Shown: positions 1 through 9,421 of the stretch, piece after piece | Numbering within the stretch: position 1 is the first letter of the stretch | Layout of the letters: each line of letters opens with the position of its first letter | NCBI RefSeq assembly: GCF_000377345.1 | Contig: NZ_KB898039.1 | Coordinates: 1 to 64,000, forward strand | DNA length: 64,000 bases | DNA from: Thioalkalivibrio sp. ALJ16 | Lineage (GTDB): Bacteria; Pseudomonadota; Gammaproteobacteria; Ectothiorhodospirales; Ectothiorhodospiraceae | Direction of reading: 5' to 3' | Position numbers and translations under genes: made by a program | The notes under the pieces: model-generated | Told to the model about the DNA's origin: nothing | Seen by the model: the letters and a program-made list of their open reading frames with translations, nothing else | The model's database searches: none

Positions 1-1
1 C

Positions 2-358
<357 letters not shown>

Positions 359-363
359 ACCAG

Positions 364-675
364 ATGGCTAACCAGCGCATTCGAATTCGTCTGAAGGCCT
401 TTGATCATCGACTGATCGACCGCTCCGCGGCCGAGATTGTCGAGACCGCGAAGCGGACCGGCGCCCGTGTGAAGGGCCCGATCCCGTTGCCGACCAAGCG
501 TGAAGCGTACACCGTCCTGATTTCTCCGCATGTGAACAAGGATGCGCGAGACCAGTACGAGCTGCGCACGCACAAGCGACTGATGGATATCCTCGATCCG
601 ACCGACAAGACCGTGGATGCCCTGATGAAGCTGGATCTGGCCGCGGGCGTGAATGTTCAGATCAGGCTTAACTAA
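364..675 (+). CDS. rpsJ: 30S ribosomal protein S10
   Basis: S10 is a 30S head protein and also NusE, a partner of NusB in antitermination. The 103-residue product has the family's typical length and the signatures [17 protein letters not shown] at the start and [14 protein letters not shown] in the middle. I chose ATG 364 (MANQRIR) rather than the in-frame GTG at 355, because 364 gives the conserved N terminus. It starts 5 bases after the tuf stop. Unlike in E. coli, 110 bases separate it from rplC, and that gap holds a promoter-like -10 and a strong hairpin. Confidence 0.98.
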   Translation: MANQRIRIRLKAFDHRLIDRSAAEIVETAKRTGARVKGPIPLPTKREAYTVLISPHVNKDARDQYELRTHKRLMDILDPTDKTVDALMKLDLAAGVNVQIRLN

Positions 676-692
676 CGTTAAATTTTCTGCCA

Positions 693-739
693 TACTATTG
701 GGCTTTCCGTGGCCCGGCGGAATCTTCGCCGGGCCACGG
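693..739 (+). promoter_or_regulatory. Promoter-like -10 and perfect 13-bp hairpin between rpsJ and rplC
   Basis: A TACTAT hexamer at 693-698 is followed by a perfect stem, 707-719 paired with 727-739 (CCGTGGCCCGGCG, loop GAATCTT). The stem is followed by CTTTAG, with no long T run. No good -35 is present at 17 bases; the nearest, TTAACT, is about 19 bases away. It could be a terminator-attenuator that trims S10 expression, an RNA element controlling rplC onwards, or an mRNA end. In E. coli the L4-controlled S10 leader lies before rpsJ, so placement here would differ. Function is inferred only. Confidence 0.5.
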
Positions 740-785
740 CTTTAGGGCGCTCGTCAGCGCCGTCTGATACGGAAGGGGTTTTGTA

Positions 786-1430
786 ATGGCTCTTGGACTC
801 ATCGGTCGCAAGCTCGGCATGTCGCGCGTCTTTACGGACGACGGCGTCTCCGTGCCGGTCACGGTGCTGCAGGTGGACAATAATCGCGTGGTCCAGATCA
901 AGCGCACTGAAGGCGACGGCTACAACGCGGTCCAGGTGACGGCGGGCTCGCGCAAGCCGTCTCGGGTAAGCAAGCCGGAGGCCGGGCATTTCGCCGCGGC
1001 GTCGGTGGAACCGGGGCGCGGCCTGTGGGAGTTCCGCGTGGAAGCGGGCGAACTCGAAGGCCTCGCCGCCGGGGACGCGATCACCGTTGACCGCTTTGAA
1101 GAAGGTCAGATGGTCGACGTGACCGCGCAGAGCAAGGGCAAGGGGTTCCAGGGTGCGGTGAAGCGTCACAACTTCCGCACCCAGGACGCGACCCATGGCA
1201 ACTCGCTGTCGCATCGTGCGCCGGGTTCTATCGGTCAGAACCAGAGCCCTGGCCGCGTGTTCAAGGGCAAGAAGATGGCCGGCCACATGGGCGCCGAGCG
1301 CAAGACCATTCAGAACCTGAAGGTCGTGCGAGTGGATGCCGATCGCAGCCTGGTCCTGGTTCAGGGTGCCGTGCCGGGCGCGCCGAGTTCCGACGTGATG
1401 ATCCGTCCGGCCGTGAAGGCGAAGGGTTAA
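786..1430 (+). CDS. rplC: 50S ribosomal protein L3
   Basis: L3 is an early-assembly 50S protein whose central loop reaches the peptidyl-transferase centre. The 214-residue product begins [16 protein letters not shown] and carries the loop motif [18 protein letters not shown]; the QNQ region contains the glutamine that is methylated by PrmB in enterobacteria. An AAGGGG Shine-Dalgarno-like run lies 5' of ATG 786. It is the first gene after the rpsJ-rplC gap and is 4 bases from rplD. Length and motifs are normal. Confidence 0.98.
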   Translation: MALGLIGRKLGMSRVFTDDGVSVPVTVLQVDNNRVVQIKRTEGDGYNAVQVTAGSRKPSRVSKPEAGHFAAASVEPGRGLWEFRVEAGELEGLAAGDAITVDRFEEGQMVDVTAQSKGKGFQGAVKRHNFRTQDATHGNSLSHRAPGSIGQNQSPGRVFKGKKMAGHMGAERKTIQNLKVVRVDADRSLVLVQGAVPGAPSSDVMIRPAVKAKG

Positions 1431-1434
1431 GACA

Positions 1435-2040
1435 ATGCAAGTAACGACTGCCGATACCGGGGCCAGCGTGGAGCTGTCGCCCGCCTGCTTCGAGCGGGAT
1501 TTCAACGAGTCGCTGGTGCACCAGAGCGTGGTCGCGCACCTGGCCGGTGCCCGCAGCGGCACCCGGGCCCAGAAGACGCGTGCCCAGGTGCGTGGCGGCG
1601 GCATCAAGCCGTTTCGCCAGAAGGGAACCGGGCGTGCTCGCGCCGGTACCATCCGCAGCCCGCTGTGGACCGGCGGGGGCAAGGTGTTTGCGTCCCGCAC
1701 CCAGGACTTCTCGCAGAAGCTGAACAAGAAGATGTATCGCGCCGCGATGGCGTCGATCCTCTCCGAGCTGGTGCGTCAGGAGCGTCTGAAGGTCGTGGCC
1801 GGGTTCGCGGTCGAGTCGGGCAAGACCCGCGACGGCGTCGCCAAGCTGAAGGAGCTCGGCCTCGAGAAGGGTCTGGTGGTGCTCGCCGAGGAAGACGCGA
1901 TGACCGCCCGTGCGCTGGCGAACGTGCCGCATGTGGACGTGATCGATGTGACCGGCGTCAATCCCGCCAACCTGGTCGGGGCCGAATCGGTCGTGATCAC
2001 GGAAGGCGCCATCCGCAAGCTCGAGGAGTGGCTGGCATGA
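1435..2040 (+). CDS. rplD: 50S ribosomal protein L4
   Basis: L4 is a 50S exit-tunnel protein; in E. coli it also represses the S10 operon. The product is 201 residues. The tunnel-loop signature [19 protein letters not shown] is intact at about residues 60-80, followed by [18 protein letters not shown]. The last bases overlap rplW (ATGA), indicating translational coupling. Autoregulation is known for enterobacteria and is not demonstrated here. Confidence 0.98.
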   Translation: MQVTTADTGASVELSPACFERDFNESLVHQSVVAHLAGARSGTRAQKTRAQVRGGGIKPFRQKGTGRARAGTIRSPLWTGGGKVFASRTQDFSQKLNKKMYRAAMASILSELVRQERLKVVAGFAVESGKTRDGVAKLKELGLEKGLVVLAEEDAMTARALANVPHVDVIDVTGVNPANLVGAESVVITEGAIRKLEEWLA

Positions 2041-2333
2041 ATTCGCGTCTGATGCAGATTATTCAGGGCCCGGTAGTGTCGGAGAAGTCGACCAACGCCG
2101 GCGAGGTCGGGCAGTACGTGTTCCGCGTGCTCCCCGATGCCGACAAGGCCGAGATCAAGGCCGCGATCGAGAAGCTGTTCGAGGTCCGCGTGCAGCAGGT
2201 GCGCACGCTGAACCAGCAGGGCAAGAACAAGCGTTTCGGGCGCCAGTTTGGTCGCCGCAACCACTGGAAGAAGGCCTATGTGTCGCTCGCCGAAGGCGAG
2301 AGCATCGACATGGGTGAAGGAGAACAGGTCTAG
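2037..2333 (+). CDS. rplW: 50S ribosomal protein L23
   Basis: L23 sits at the polypeptide exit and is the docking site for trigger factor and SRP. The 98-residue product reads [19 protein letters not shown], and the VSEKST motif is diagnostic. ATG 2037 overlaps the rplD stop in an ATGA. The alternative ATG at 2052 (MQIIQGP) is possible and would remove five residues. The frame is open far upstream inside rplD but that extension is only a shadow. The next gene, rplB, begins two bases after the stop. Confidence 0.96.
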   Translation: MNSRLMQIIQGPVVSEKSTNAGEVGQYVFRVLPDADKAEIKAAIEKLFEVRVQQVRTLNQQGKNKRFGRQFGRRNHWKKAYVSLAEGESIDMGEGEQV

Positions 2334-2335
2334 TC

Positions 2336-3157
2336 ATGGCGATTATCAAGACCAACCCGACCTCGGCCGGTCGTCGGCACGCGGTTCAGATCCGCGGCGA
2401 GAACTTGCACAAGGGTGCCCCGCATGCGGCGCTGGTGGAAAAGCAGACCCGTTCCGGTGGTCGTAACAACGCCGGCCGGATCACCACCCGTCACGTTGGC
2501 GGTGGTCACAAGCAGCGCTACCGCATCGTGGATTTCAAGCGCAACAAGGACAACGTGCCGGGCAAGGTCGAACGCCTGGAATACGATCCGAACCGGAGCG
2601 CTCATCTCGCGCTGGTACTGTACGCGGACGGCGAACGTCGGTACATTATCGCGCCCCGTGGTCTGAAGCAGGGTGACGCGATCGCGAGTGGCACCCAGGC
2701 GCCGGTCCGGGTGGGCAACGCGATGCCGCTGCGTTCGATCCCGGTCGGTACGGTGATCCACTGCATCGAGATGAAGCCCGGCAAGGGTGCGCAGATTGCG
2801 CGCTCCGCCGGTGCCTCCGCCCAGGTGGTGGCGCGTGAAGGTGCGCATGCCACGATCCGCCTGCGCTCCGGCGAGATGCGTCGCATCCCGTCCGAGTGTC
2901 GCGCGACGATCGGCGAAGTCGGCAACACCGAGCACAGCCTCAAGAAATTCGGGAAGGCCGGTGCCAAGCGCTGGGTGGGCGTACGCCCGACCGTGCGCGG
3001 CACCGCGATGAACCCGGTGGACCACCCGCATGGTGGTGGTGAAGGGCGCAACTTCGGGCGTCACCCGGTGACCCCGTGGGGCCGTCCGACCAAGGGTTAC
3101 AAGACCCGTAATAACAAACGTACCGACGGCATGATTGTGCGTCGGCGCAAGAAGTAA
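2336..3157 (+). CDS. rplB: 50S ribosomal protein L2
   Basis: L2 is needed for subunit association and peptidyl-transferase activity. The product is 273 residues, the same length as in E. coli. Key motifs are [18 protein letters not shown] near residue 55, and [15 protein letters not shown] near 225-239. His230 counting Met corresponds to the functionally important His229 of the mature protein. The C terminus is the usual basic [12 protein letters not shown]. It is tightly packed between rplW and rpsS. Confidence 0.98.
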   Translation: MAIIKTNPTSAGRRHAVQIRGENLHKGAPHAALVEKQTRSGGRNNAGRITTRHVGGGHKQRYRIVDFKRNKDNVPGKVERLEYDPNRSAHLALVLYADGERRYIIAPRGLKQGDAIASGTQAPVRVGNAMPLRSIPVGTVIHCIEMKPGKGAQIARSAGASAQVVAREGAHATIRLRSGEMRRIPSECRATIGEVGNTEHSLKKFGKAGAKRWVGVRPTVRGTAMNPVDHPHGGGEGRNFGRHPVTPWGRPTKGYKTRNNKRTDGMIVRRRKK

Positions 3158-3169
3158 CGGAGTGCCAGC

Positions 3170-3442
3170 ATGCCGCGTTCACTGAAAAAAGGCCCGTTCG
3201 TCGACCACCACCTGCGCAAGAAGGTGGAAGAGGCGCTCGAGAAGAACGATCGCCGCCCGATCAAGACCTGGTCGCGCCGCTCGATGATCATCCCGCAGAT
3301 GGTCGGTTTGACCCTCGCGGTTCACAACGGGCGTCAGCATGTTCCGGTGCTGGTCAACGAGAACATGGTCGGCCACAAGCTGGGCGAGTTTGCGTTGACG
3401 CGGACCTTCAAGGGTCACATCGCCAACAAGAAGTCGCGCTGA
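3170..3442 (+). CDS. rpsS: 30S ribosomal protein S19
   Basis: S19 is a 30S head protein that contacts the A-site tRNA bridge region. The 90-residue product starts [15 protein letters not shown] and includes [16 protein letters not shown] and [19 protein letters not shown], all hallmark segments. ATG 3170 follows a short gap after rplB with GGAG about seven bases upstream. Nothing unusual. Confidence 0.98.
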   Translation: MPRSLKKGPFVDHHLRKKVEEALEKNDRRPIKTWSRRSMIIPQMVGLTLAVHNGRQHVPVLVNENMVGHKLGEFALTRTFKGHIANKKSR

Positions 3443-3451
3443 GGACGAACG

Positions 3452-3793
3452 ATGGAGACGATTGCAAAACTGCGCTACGCGCGCATCTCGCCGCAGAAGA
3501 CGCGGCTGGTCGCCGACCAGGTTCGTGGCATGCGTGTGGAAGAGGCCCTCAACGAGCTGACCTTCAGCCCGAAGAAGTCCGCCGCGATTGTGAAGAAGGT
3601 CCTGGAGTCTGCGATTGCGAACGCCGAGAACAACGACGGTGCCGATATTGACGAGCTGCGGATCTCCCGCATCCAGGTCGACGAAGGTCCCGTCCTGAAG
3701 CGCATGCAGGCCCGGGCGAAGGGTCGTGGCAACCGCATTATGAAGCGCACCAGTCACATCGTGGTTGGCGTCAGCGAGAAGGGAGCGAAGTAA
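3452..3793 (+). CDS. rplV: 50S ribosomal protein L22
   Basis: L22 lines the exit tunnel with its beta-hairpin, which in other bacteria is a site of macrolide-resistance mutations. The 113-residue product has the N-terminal [17 protein letters not shown] and the hairpin region [18 protein letters not shown] followed by KRTSHIVV. It starts 9 bases after the rpsS stop and ends two bases before rpsC. No insertion or deletion is visible in the hairpin. Confidence 0.98.
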   Translation: METIAKLRYARISPQKTRLVADQVRGMRVEEALNELTFSPKKSAAIVKKVLESAIANAENNDGADIDELRISRIQVDEGPVLKRMQARAKGRGNRIMKRTSHIVVGVSEKGAK

Positions 3794-3795
3794 CC

Positions 3796-4476
3796 ATGGG
3801 TCAGAAAGTACATCCAACCGGCATCCGGCTGGGCATTTCTCGCCCGTGGTCGGCCACCTGGTACGCCGATGGCCGGGAATTCGGCGAAACGCTGAACAAC
3901 GACATCCAGCTGCGCGAGTTCCTGCAGAAGAAGCTGGCGCATGCGTCGGTGAGTCGGATCACCATCGAACGTCCGGCCAAGGCCGCGCACATCACGATCC
4001 ATACGGCGCGTCCGGGGATCGTGATCGGCAAGAAGGGTGAGGATATCGAGAAGCTGCGCCGTGAGGTCTCCGCCGAAACGGGGCTGGATCAGGGCAGCGT
4101 CAAGATCAACATCGAAGAAGTGCGCAAGCCCGAGATCGAAGCCCAGCTGGTGGCGGAAGGTATCGCCCAGCAGCTGGAACGCCGCATTATGTTCCGCCGC
4201 GCGATGAAACGCGCCGTCGGGAACGCGATGCGCCTCGGCGCCCAGGGCATCAAGGTGCACGTCTCCGGTCGCCTGAACGGCGCCGAGATCGCGCGCTCCG
4301 AGTGGTACCGCGAAGGTCGCGTGCCGCTGCATACGCTGCGCGCCGATATCGACTACGGCTTCGCCGAGGCCCGTACCACGTACGGGATCATCGGTGTGAA
4401 GGTGTGGATCTTCAAGGGCGAAGTCTTCGGTCTGGAACCGGTCGAAGGGACGCGCGCTGCGGCCAACGCGAGCTAG
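3796..4476 (+). CDS. rpsC: 30S ribosomal protein S3
   Basis: S3 forms part of the mRNA entry channel. The 226-residue product begins [14 protein letters not shown]. It contains a KH type II domain ([17 protein letters not shown] near residue 75) and the C-terminal S3 domain ([12 protein letters not shown] near 205-216). Start ATG 3796 lies two bases after the rplV stop. Typical length; no anomaly. Confidence 0.98.
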   Translation: MGQKVHPTGIRLGISRPWSATWYADGREFGETLNNDIQLREFLQKKLAHASVSRITIERPAKAAHITIHTARPGIVIGKKGEDIEKLRREVSAETGLDQGSVKINIEEVRKPEIEAQLVAEGIAQQLERRIMFRRAMKRAVGNAMRLGAQGIKVHVSGRLNGAEIARSEWYREGRVPLHTLRADIDYGFAEARTTYGIIGVKVWIFKGEVFGLEPVEGTRAAANAS

Positions 4477-4486
4477 GACATAGACC

Positions 4487-4900
4487 ATGTTGCAGCCAAA
4501 ACGAACGAAATTCCGCAAGCAGTTCAAGGGCCGGAACCGGGGCATGGCCTCGACCGGTGCCAAGGTCAGCTTTGGCGAATACGGCCTGCAGGCCGTCGAG
4601 CGTGGGCGGATTACCGCTCGCCAGATCGAGGCCGCGCGTCGCGCGATGGTGCGACACATCAAGCGCGGCGGGAAGATCTGGATTCGGGTGTTCCCGGATG
4701 TGCCGGTCACCAAGAAGCCGCTTGAAGTGCGCATGGGTAAGGGCAAGGGTGGCGTCGAGTACTGGGTCTGCAAGATCCAGCCCGGTCGCGTGCTCTACGA
4801 GATGGAAGGCGTGAATGAAGACGTGGCCCGCGAGGCGATGCGTCTGGCCGCCGCCAAGCTCCCGGTCAAGACGGTCTTCACCCGTCGGCAGGTGATGTGA
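4487..4900 (+). CDS. rplP: 50S ribosomal protein L16
   Basis: L16 helps organise the A-site region of the 50S subunit. The 137-residue product starts [19 protein letters not shown] and carries [14 protein letters not shown] and [19 protein letters not shown], the standard family segments. Its TGA overlaps the rpmC start by one base (ATGTGATG context), so the two are likely translationally coupled. Confidence 0.98.
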   Translation: MLQPKRTKFRKQFKGRNRGMASTGAKVSFGEYGLQAVERGRITARQIEAARRAMVRHIKRGGKIWIRVFPDVPVTKKPLEVRMGKGKGGVEYWVCKIQPGRVLYEMEGVNEDVAREAMRLAAAKLPVKTVFTRRQVM

Positions 4901-5094
4901 TGAAAGCAGAAGAACTCAGAAAGAAGTCGGACGACGATCTGAACCAGGAGCTGGACGCGCTCTACAAGGAACAGTTCGGCCTCCGCATGCAGAAGGCGGT
5001 TGGGCAGCTTGCGCGCCCCGATCGCGTCGGCAAGGTGCGGCGCGAGATCGCGCAGATCAAGACGCTGATGAATGAACGCAGAAGGGCAGGCTAA
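4900..5094 (+). CDS. rpmC: 50S ribosomal protein L29
   Basis: L29 is a small helical protein near the tunnel exit, next to L23. I start it at ATG 4900 ([14 protein letters not shown], 64 residues), which matches the usual N terminus; an in-frame GTG lies one codon earlier at 4897. The central [14 protein letters not shown] is the family signature. The start overlaps the last base of rplP. Confidence 0.95.
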   Translation: MKAEELRKKSDDDLNQELDALYKEQFGLRMQKAVGQLARPDRVGKVRREIAQIKTLMNERRRAG

Positions 5095-5098
5095 AAAG

Positions 5099-5365
5099 AT
5101 GACCGAGGAAGGTTCCAAGACTCAGCGATCTGTCGTGGGCCGTGTGGTGAGCGACAAGATGGACAAGACCCGTACCGTCCTGGTGGAGCGCCGTGTGCGC
5201 CACCCGCTGTACGGCAAGTTCATTCGCCGCAGCACCAAGCTGCACGTCCATGACGAGGAAAACATCTCGCGCATGGGTGATCGTGTCCGTATTCGGGAAT
5301 GCCGGCCGATTTCTAAGCAGAAGCGCTTTGCCCTGATCGAAGTGGTCGGGCAGGACGCGCTCTGA
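5099..5365 (+). CDS. rpsQ: 30S ribosomal protein S17
   Basis: S17 is an early-binding 30S protein with an OB fold. Motifs [30 protein letters not shown] and [11 protein letters not shown] are clear. I chose ATG 5099 (88 residues, near the 84 of E. coli). The in-frame ATG at 5072 would lie inside rpmC, adds nine unconserved residues and has no Shine-Dalgarno sequence, whereas AGGGCAGG precedes 5099. Confidence 0.95.
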   Translation: MTEEGSKTQRSVVGRVVSDKMDKTRTVLVERRVRHPLYGKFIRRSTKLHVHDEENISRMGDRVRIRECRPISKQKRFALIEVVGQDAL

Positions 5366-5387
5366 TCCGGCCGCCAGGAGATAAGTC

Positions 5388-5756
5388 ATGATTCAAATGC
5401 AGACCGTGCTCGAGGCCGCCGACAACAGCGGCGCCCGACGCATCCAGTGCATCAAGGTACTGGGCGGCTCGCACCGCCGGTACGCCCGTGTGGGCGATGT
5501 CATCAAGGTGAGCGTCAAGGACGCCATCCCGCGTGGCAAGGTCAAGAAGGGCGACGTGTACAACGCGGTGGTCGTTCGCACCGCCGCGGGCGTGCGGCGT
5601 CCGGATGGTTCGATCATCCGCTTCGACCGCAACGCCGCGGTCCTGCTGAACAACCAGCACCAGCCGATCGGCACCCGTATCTTTGGGCCGGTGACGCGTG
5701 AACTGCGAGGGGAGAAGTACATGAAGATTATTTCCCTCGCCCCGGAAGTGCTGTGA
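5388..5756 (+). CDS. rplN: 50S ribosomal protein L14
   Basis: L14 lies at the subunit interface (bridges B5/B8). In E. coli it opens the spc operon. The 122-residue product begins [18 protein letters not shown] and includes [16 protein letters not shown] and the C-terminal [12 protein letters not shown]-type end. Only 22 bases separate it from rpsQ, with CAGGAG before the start. No separate promoter is apparent, so S10 and spc genes look transcriptionally continuous here. Confidence 0.98.
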   Translation: MIQMQTVLEAADNSGARRIQCIKVLGGSHRRYARVGDVIKVSVKDAIPRGKVKKGDVYNAVVVRTAAGVRRPDGSIIRFDRNAAVLLNNQHQPIGTRIFGPVTRELRGEKYMKIISLAPEVL

Positions 5757-5763
5757 GGACGTG

Positions 5764-6078
5764 ATGAACAAGATTCGCAAGGGCGACGATGTCGTCGTGA
5801 TCGCGGGCAAGGACAAGGGCCGCCGCGGGACCATCATCAAGGTCCTGGACGGCAAGGTCCTGGTCCAGAACATCAACATGGTGAAGAAGCATCAGAAGCC
5901 GAACCCGCAGCAGGGTGTCGGTGGCGGGATCATCGAGAAGGAAATGCCGATCGATATCTCCAACGTGATGCTCTTCAACCCGGCAACCGACAAGGGTGAT
6001 CGCGTGTCGTTCAAGACCCTGGAAGACGGCCGCAAGGTGCGGGTCTTTCGTTCGAACGGCGAGGTCGTGGACGCATAA
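5764..6078 (+). CDS. rplX: 50S ribosomal protein L24
   Basis: L24 is an assembly initiator of the 50S subunit with a KOW motif ([18 protein letters not shown]) near residues 12-29. The next conserved segment is [17 protein letters not shown]. The 104-residue form starting at ATG 5764 (MNKIRKGDD) is chosen; GTG 5761 directly before it is an alternative. Nothing odd in length. Confidence 0.96.
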   Translation: MNKIRKGDDVVVIAGKDKGRRGTIIKVLDGKVLVQNINMVKKHQKPNPQQGVGGGIIEKEMPIDISNVMLFNPATDKGDRVSFKTLEDGRKVRVFRSNGEVVDA

Positions 6079-6095
6079 CGCGGGACGGACGGTTT

Positions 6096-6635
6096 ATGGA
6101 ACGCTTGAGAGAAGAATACGAATCCAACGTGAAGCAGGCACTGCGCGAGCAGTTCAGCTATGCCAACGTGATGGAGATCCCGCGCATCACCAAGGTGACC
6201 CTGAACATGGGTCTGGGCGATGCCGTGGCAGACAAGAAGGTGATCGAGCATGCGGTCAGCGACATGACCGCGATCGCCGGCCAGAAGCCGGTGGTCACCA
6301 AGGCGCGCAAGTCGATCGCAGGCTTCAAGATCCGGGACGACTACCCGATCGGCTGCAAGGTGACTCTGCGCCGTCGGCAGATGTACGAGTTCCTCGATCG
6401 ACTGATCAACGTGGCCTTGCCGCGCGTGCGCGACTTCCGTGGTTTCTCCGCGAAGGCGTTTGACGGGCGTGGCAATTACAGCCTCGGGATCAAGGAGCAG
6501 ATCATCTTCCCGGAAATCGACTATGACCGTGTCGACAAGCTGCGCGGCATGGACATCACGATTACAACCAGCGCAAGGACGGACGCGGAAGCCAAGGCCC
6601 TCTTGGAGGCCTTCCGATTCCCGTTCCGGCAGTAA
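6096..6635 (+). CDS. rplE: 50S ribosomal protein L5
   Basis: L5 binds 5S rRNA and contacts P-site tRNA. The 179-residue product has the typical [35 protein letters not shown], and the C-terminal [20 protein letters not shown]. All of the known 5S-binding regions appear intact. It lies in the spc gene order rplX-rplE-rpsN. Confidence 0.98.
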   Translation: MERLREEYESNVKQALREQFSYANVMEIPRITKVTLNMGLGDAVADKKVIEHAVSDMTAIAGQKPVVTKARKSIAGFKIRDDYPIGCKVTLRRRQMYEFLDRLINVALPRVRDFRGFSAKAFDGRGNYSLGIKEQIIFPEIDYDRVDKLRGMDITITTSARTDAEAKALLEAFRFPFRQ

Positions 6636-6650
6636 CCGAGGTAGGCGCAG

Positions 6651-6956
6651 ATGGCGAAGACATCGATGCTCGAGCGCGAGAAGAAGCGCGAAAAACTGGT
6701 GAAGAAGTACGCGGCCAAGCGGGCCGAGCTGAAGGCGATCCTGGTGGACGAAACCAAGTCCTCGGAAGAACGCCTCGCAGCGATGCATGCGCTGCAGAAG
6801 CTGCCGCGTGATTCCGCGCGCGTCCGTCAGACGAATCGCTGTGGCGTGACCGGTCGGCCCAAGGGCTATTACCGCCGGTTCGGGCTGGGGCGCAACAAGC
6901 TGCGCGAGTACGCCATGAAGGGCGAGATCCCCGGCCTGCGCAAGGCGAGCTGGTAA
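6651..6956 (+). CDS. rpsN: 30S ribosomal protein S14, zinc-free long form
   Basis: S14 is a 30S head protein. The 101-residue product is the long form without the CxxC zinc pair; it ends [20 protein letters not shown] and [18 protein letters not shown], which are diagnostic. The N-terminal third is a lysine- and glutamate-rich helix ([17 protein letters not shown]). It sits 15 bases after rplE. Confidence 0.98.
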   Translation: MAKTSMLEREKKREKLVKKYAAKRAELKAILVDETKSSEERLAAMHALQKLPRDSARVRQTNRCGVTGRPKGYYRRFGLGRNKLREYAMKGEIPGLRKASW

Positions 6957-6970
6957 GGAGATTTGAAGCA

Positions 6971-7363
6971 ATGATGACCGATCCGATTTCCGACATGCTC
7001 ACCCGCGTGCGTAACGCCCAGCGCGCGAACAAGGAGCAGGTCGCCATTCCCTACTCGAAGGCCAAGGAGCGCATCCTTAAGGTCTTCGCGGACGAGGGCT
7101 TTGTGGGCGACATCCAGGTCGAAGGCGAAGCCGCCACCAAGAAGCTGGTGGTCAAGCTGAAGTACTTCGAAGGGCGGCCGGTCATCGAGACGGTCGAACG
7201 CATTTCCCGCCCCGGTCTGCGGATCTATCGCGGCAAGGACGAGCTGCCGCGGATCAACGCGGGCCTCGGGGTCGCGGTGATCTCCACGCCGCAGGGTGTC
7301 ATGAGTGATCGCGCAGCCCGGGCCGCAGGCCAGGGCGGCGAGGTCCTCTGCAAGATTTACTGA
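6971..7363 (+). CDS. rpsH: 30S ribosomal protein S8
   Basis: S8 binds the central domain of 16S rRNA and, in E. coli, represses the spc operon by binding mRNA near rplE. The 130-residue product has DPISDMLTRVRNAQRA and the C-terminal GLGVAVISTPQGVMSDRAAR with GGEVLCKIY. ATG 6971 has AAGGAG ten bases upstream; the second ATG at 6974 is less well spaced. Confidence 0.97.
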   Translation: MMTDPISDMLTRVRNAQRANKEQVAIPYSKAKERILKVFADEGFVGDIQVEGEAATKKLVVKLKYFEGRPVIETVERISRPGLRIYRGKDELPRINAGLGVAVISTPQGVMSDRAARAAGQGGEVLCKIY

Positions 7364-7373
7364 GGAATCAGCC

Positions 7374-7904
7374 ATGTCGCGCATTGCAAATCTGCCGATC
7401 AAGCTGCCCAACGGCGTTTCCGTCGAGCAGACCGACGGCGAGATCAAGGTCAAGGGTCCGAAGGGCGAACTGCAGCTCACCTGTCCCGAGGCGGTCACCG
7501 TTACCGTCGAGGATGGCGTGATTCGCGTGAAGCCCGCGGAGAACGCAAAGAACTCCGCGATGGCCGGGACCATCCGGGCGCTGCTGGGTAACCATGTCCA
7601 CGGCGTGAGCCAGGGCTTCGAACGTGCTCTGGAGCTGGTCGGCGTTGGTTATCGTGCCCAGATGCAGGGCGCGAAACTGAACCTGACGCTCGGGTATTCG
7701 CACCCGATCGACTTCGAGATCCCGGAAGGGGTCACGGTCGAAACGCCGACCCCGACCGAGGTCGTGGTCAAGGGAACGGATCGCCAGAAGGTGGGGCAGG
7801 TGGCTGCTAACATTCGCGCCTTCCGCCCGCCGGAGCCCTACAAGGGCAAGGGCGTGAAGTACAAAGACGAGCGCATTGTGCGCAAAGAAGCCAAGAAGAA
7901 GTAG
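7374..7904 (+). CDS. rplF: 50S ribosomal protein L6
   Basis: L6 stabilises the base of the L7/L12 stalk and GTPase centre. I start at ATG 7374 (MSRIANLPIKLPNGV; 176 residues), preceded by GAGGAA. A longer frame begins inside rpsH but adds no conserved sequence. The C-terminal signature EPYKGKGVKYKDERIVRKEAKKK is intact. Confidence 0.97.
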   Translation: MSRIANLPIKLPNGVSVEQTDGEIKVKGPKGELQLTCPEAVTVTVEDGVIRVKPAENAKNSAMAGTIRALLGNHVHGVSQGFERALELVGVGYRAQMQGAKLNLTLGYSHPIDFEIPEGVTVETPTPTEVVVKGTDRQKVGQVAANIRAFRPPEPYKGKGVKYKDERIVRKEAKKK

Positions 7905-7914
7905 GTAGGCACCA

Positions 7915-8268
7915 GTGGACAAGAAAGAGGCCAGACTTAAGAGGGCGCGTCGCGCACGGTTCAAGATCCGTGAGCTGGGGGTGCATCGTCTCTGTATCCA
8001 CCGGACGCCGCGCCACATGTACGCGCAGATCATCGCCCCGTCCGGCGACGCGGTTCTCGCCGCGGCGTCTACGGTGGAGAAGGATCTGAAGAATGCCGGC
8101 GGTTCGACCGGGAACGCCGAGGCCGCGGCCCGTGTCGGGCAGGCGATTGCCGAGCGCGCGCGCAAGGCCGGTATTGAACAGGTCGCGTTTGACCGCGCGG
8201 GTTTCCGTTATCACGGGCGGGTGAAGGCTCTGGCCGACGCCGCACGCGAAAACGGCCTGCAGTTCTAG
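7915..8268 (+). CDS. rplR: 50S ribosomal protein L18
   Basis: L18 binds 5S rRNA together with L5. The start is GTG 7915 ([15 protein letters not shown]); the next conserved block [17 protein letters not shown] and the C-terminal [20 protein letters not shown] confirm the family. It is 117 residues, the usual length. GTG is the only start that preserves the conserved N terminus. Confidence 0.97.
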   Translation: MDKKEARLKRARRARFKIRELGVHRLCIHRTPRHMYAQIIAPSGDAVLAAASTVEKDLKNAGGSTGNAEAAARVGQAIAERARKAGIEQVAFDRAGFRYHGRVKALADAARENGLQF

Positions 8269-8294
8269 TCAAACGGGATCGAGCGGAGAGAGAT

Positions 8295-8801
8295 ATGGCA
8301 CGTAACGATGTAAGCGAAGCGCAAGATGGCCTGCAGGAGAAGCTGATTGGCGTGAACCGCGTGGCCAAGGTGGTCAAGGGTGGTCGCCAGTTCCGGTTTG
8401 CCGCGCTGACCGTGGTGGGCGATGGCGAAGGCCGCGTCGGCTATGGCTATGCCAAGGCCCGCGAGGTTCCGGCCGCGATTCAGAAGGCGATGCAGCAGGC
8501 CCGCCAGGAGATGCGTGATGTGTCCCTGACCGACGGGACCCTGCACTACGCGGTCAATGGCCGCCACGGTGCCGCGAACGTCTACATGCAGCCGGCCTCG
8601 GAAGGTACCGGGATCATTGCCGGCGGCGCGATGCGTGCCGTGCTGGAAGTGGCGGGTGTACGGAACGTGCTGGCCAAGTGCGTGGGATCGCGTAACCCGA
8701 TTAACGTCGTGCAGGCGACCATCGACGGCCTCACCGCGGTGAGCGCGCCGGAACGGGTCGCTGCCAAGCGCGGCAAGACCGTTGACGAAGTGACGAGCTA
8801 A
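8295..8801 (+). CDS. rpsE: 30S ribosomal protein S5
   Basis: S5 takes part in translational accuracy and forms part of the mRNA entry channel. The 168-residue product has the N-terminal double-stranded RNA-binding fold ([19 protein letters not shown]) and the C-terminal domain with [18 protein letters not shown] and [25 protein letters not shown] precedes ATG 8295. Confidence 0.98.
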   Translation: MARNDVSEAQDGLQEKLIGVNRVAKVVKGGRQFRFAALTVVGDGEGRVGYGYAKAREVPAAIQKAMQQARQEMRDVSLTDGTLHYAVNGRHGAANVYMQPASEGTGIIAGGAMRAVLEVAGVRNVLAKCVGSRNPINVVQATIDGLTAVSAPERVAAKRGKTVDEVTS

Positions 8802-8804
8802 GCC

Positions 8805-8984
8805 ATGAGCAAGCTGAAACTGACCCTGGTACGCAGCACCGCCGGCCGCATCGCATCGCACAAGGCGTGCGTGCGAGGGCTCGGACTGCGCAAGACCCAC
8901 AGCACCTCGACGGTCGAGGCCACCCCGGAAAACCTGGGTATGGTCAAGAAGGTGTCGTACCTGCTGAAGGTAGAGGAAGTCTAA
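8805..8984 (+). CDS. rpmD: 50S ribosomal protein L30
   Basis: A short frame of 59 residues starting ATG 8805, three bases after the rpsE stop, reads [15 protein letters not shown] and then [32 protein letters not shown]. This is the standard bacterial L30, a 50S surface protein. It is too short for many ORF cut-offs but its place between rpsE and rplO and its sequence leave no doubt. It ends two bases before rplO. Confidence 0.97.
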   Translation: MSKLKLTLVRSTAGRIASHKACVRGLGLRKTHSTSTVEATPENLGMVKKVSYLLKVEEV

Positions 8985-8986
8985 CG

Positions 8987-9418
8987 ATGCGTCTGAATGA
9001 AATCGCAAGCGCCGACGGCGCCCGGAAGCCGGGCAAGCGCGTGGGTCGGGGCATTGGCTCCGGTCTCGGCAAGACCGGCGGTCGCGGCCACAAGGGCCAG
9101 AAGTCCCGCTCCGGCGGCTTCACCAAGGTCGGGTTCGAGGGCGGTCAGATGCCGCTGCAGCGTCGCCTGCCGAAGGTGGGCTTCCGCTCCCGCAAGCAAC
9201 AGTACGCGGCCGAGGTGCGGCTGGGCGAACTGGCCAAGGTCGACGGCGACGTGACCCTGGAGAGCCTCAAGGCGGCCGGTGTGGTCCGCAGCGACGCCCA
9301 GAGCGCTAAGATCTTCGCCTCCGGTGAGGTATCTCGGGCCTGCGCCGTGAAGGGTGTGGGTGTGACCAAGGGTGCGCGGGCCGCGATTGAAGCGGCTGGC
9401 GGGAGCGTTGAGGCCTAA
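8987..9418 (+). CDS. rplO: 50S ribosomal protein L15
   Basis: L15 is a late-assembly 50S protein. From ATG 8987 the 143-residue product reads [22 protein letters not shown], then the glycine-rich [20 protein letters not shown], and a C-terminal globular part with [19 protein letters not shown]. The frame is open upstream across rpmD but that is a shadow. secY follows after three bases. Confidence 0.97.
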   Translation: MRLNEIASADGARKPGKRVGRGIGSGLGKTGGRGHKGQKSRSGGFTKVGFEGGQMPLQRRLPKVGFRSRKQQYAAEVRLGELAKVDGDVTLESLKAAGVVRSDAQSAKIFASGEVSRACAVKGVGVTKGARAAIEAAGGSVEA

Positions 9419-9421
9419 ATA

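Noticed and set aside
8867-8986. An upstream extension of rplO
   Set aside because: It overlaps rpmD in another frame; L15 homologs begin at MRLNEIAS.
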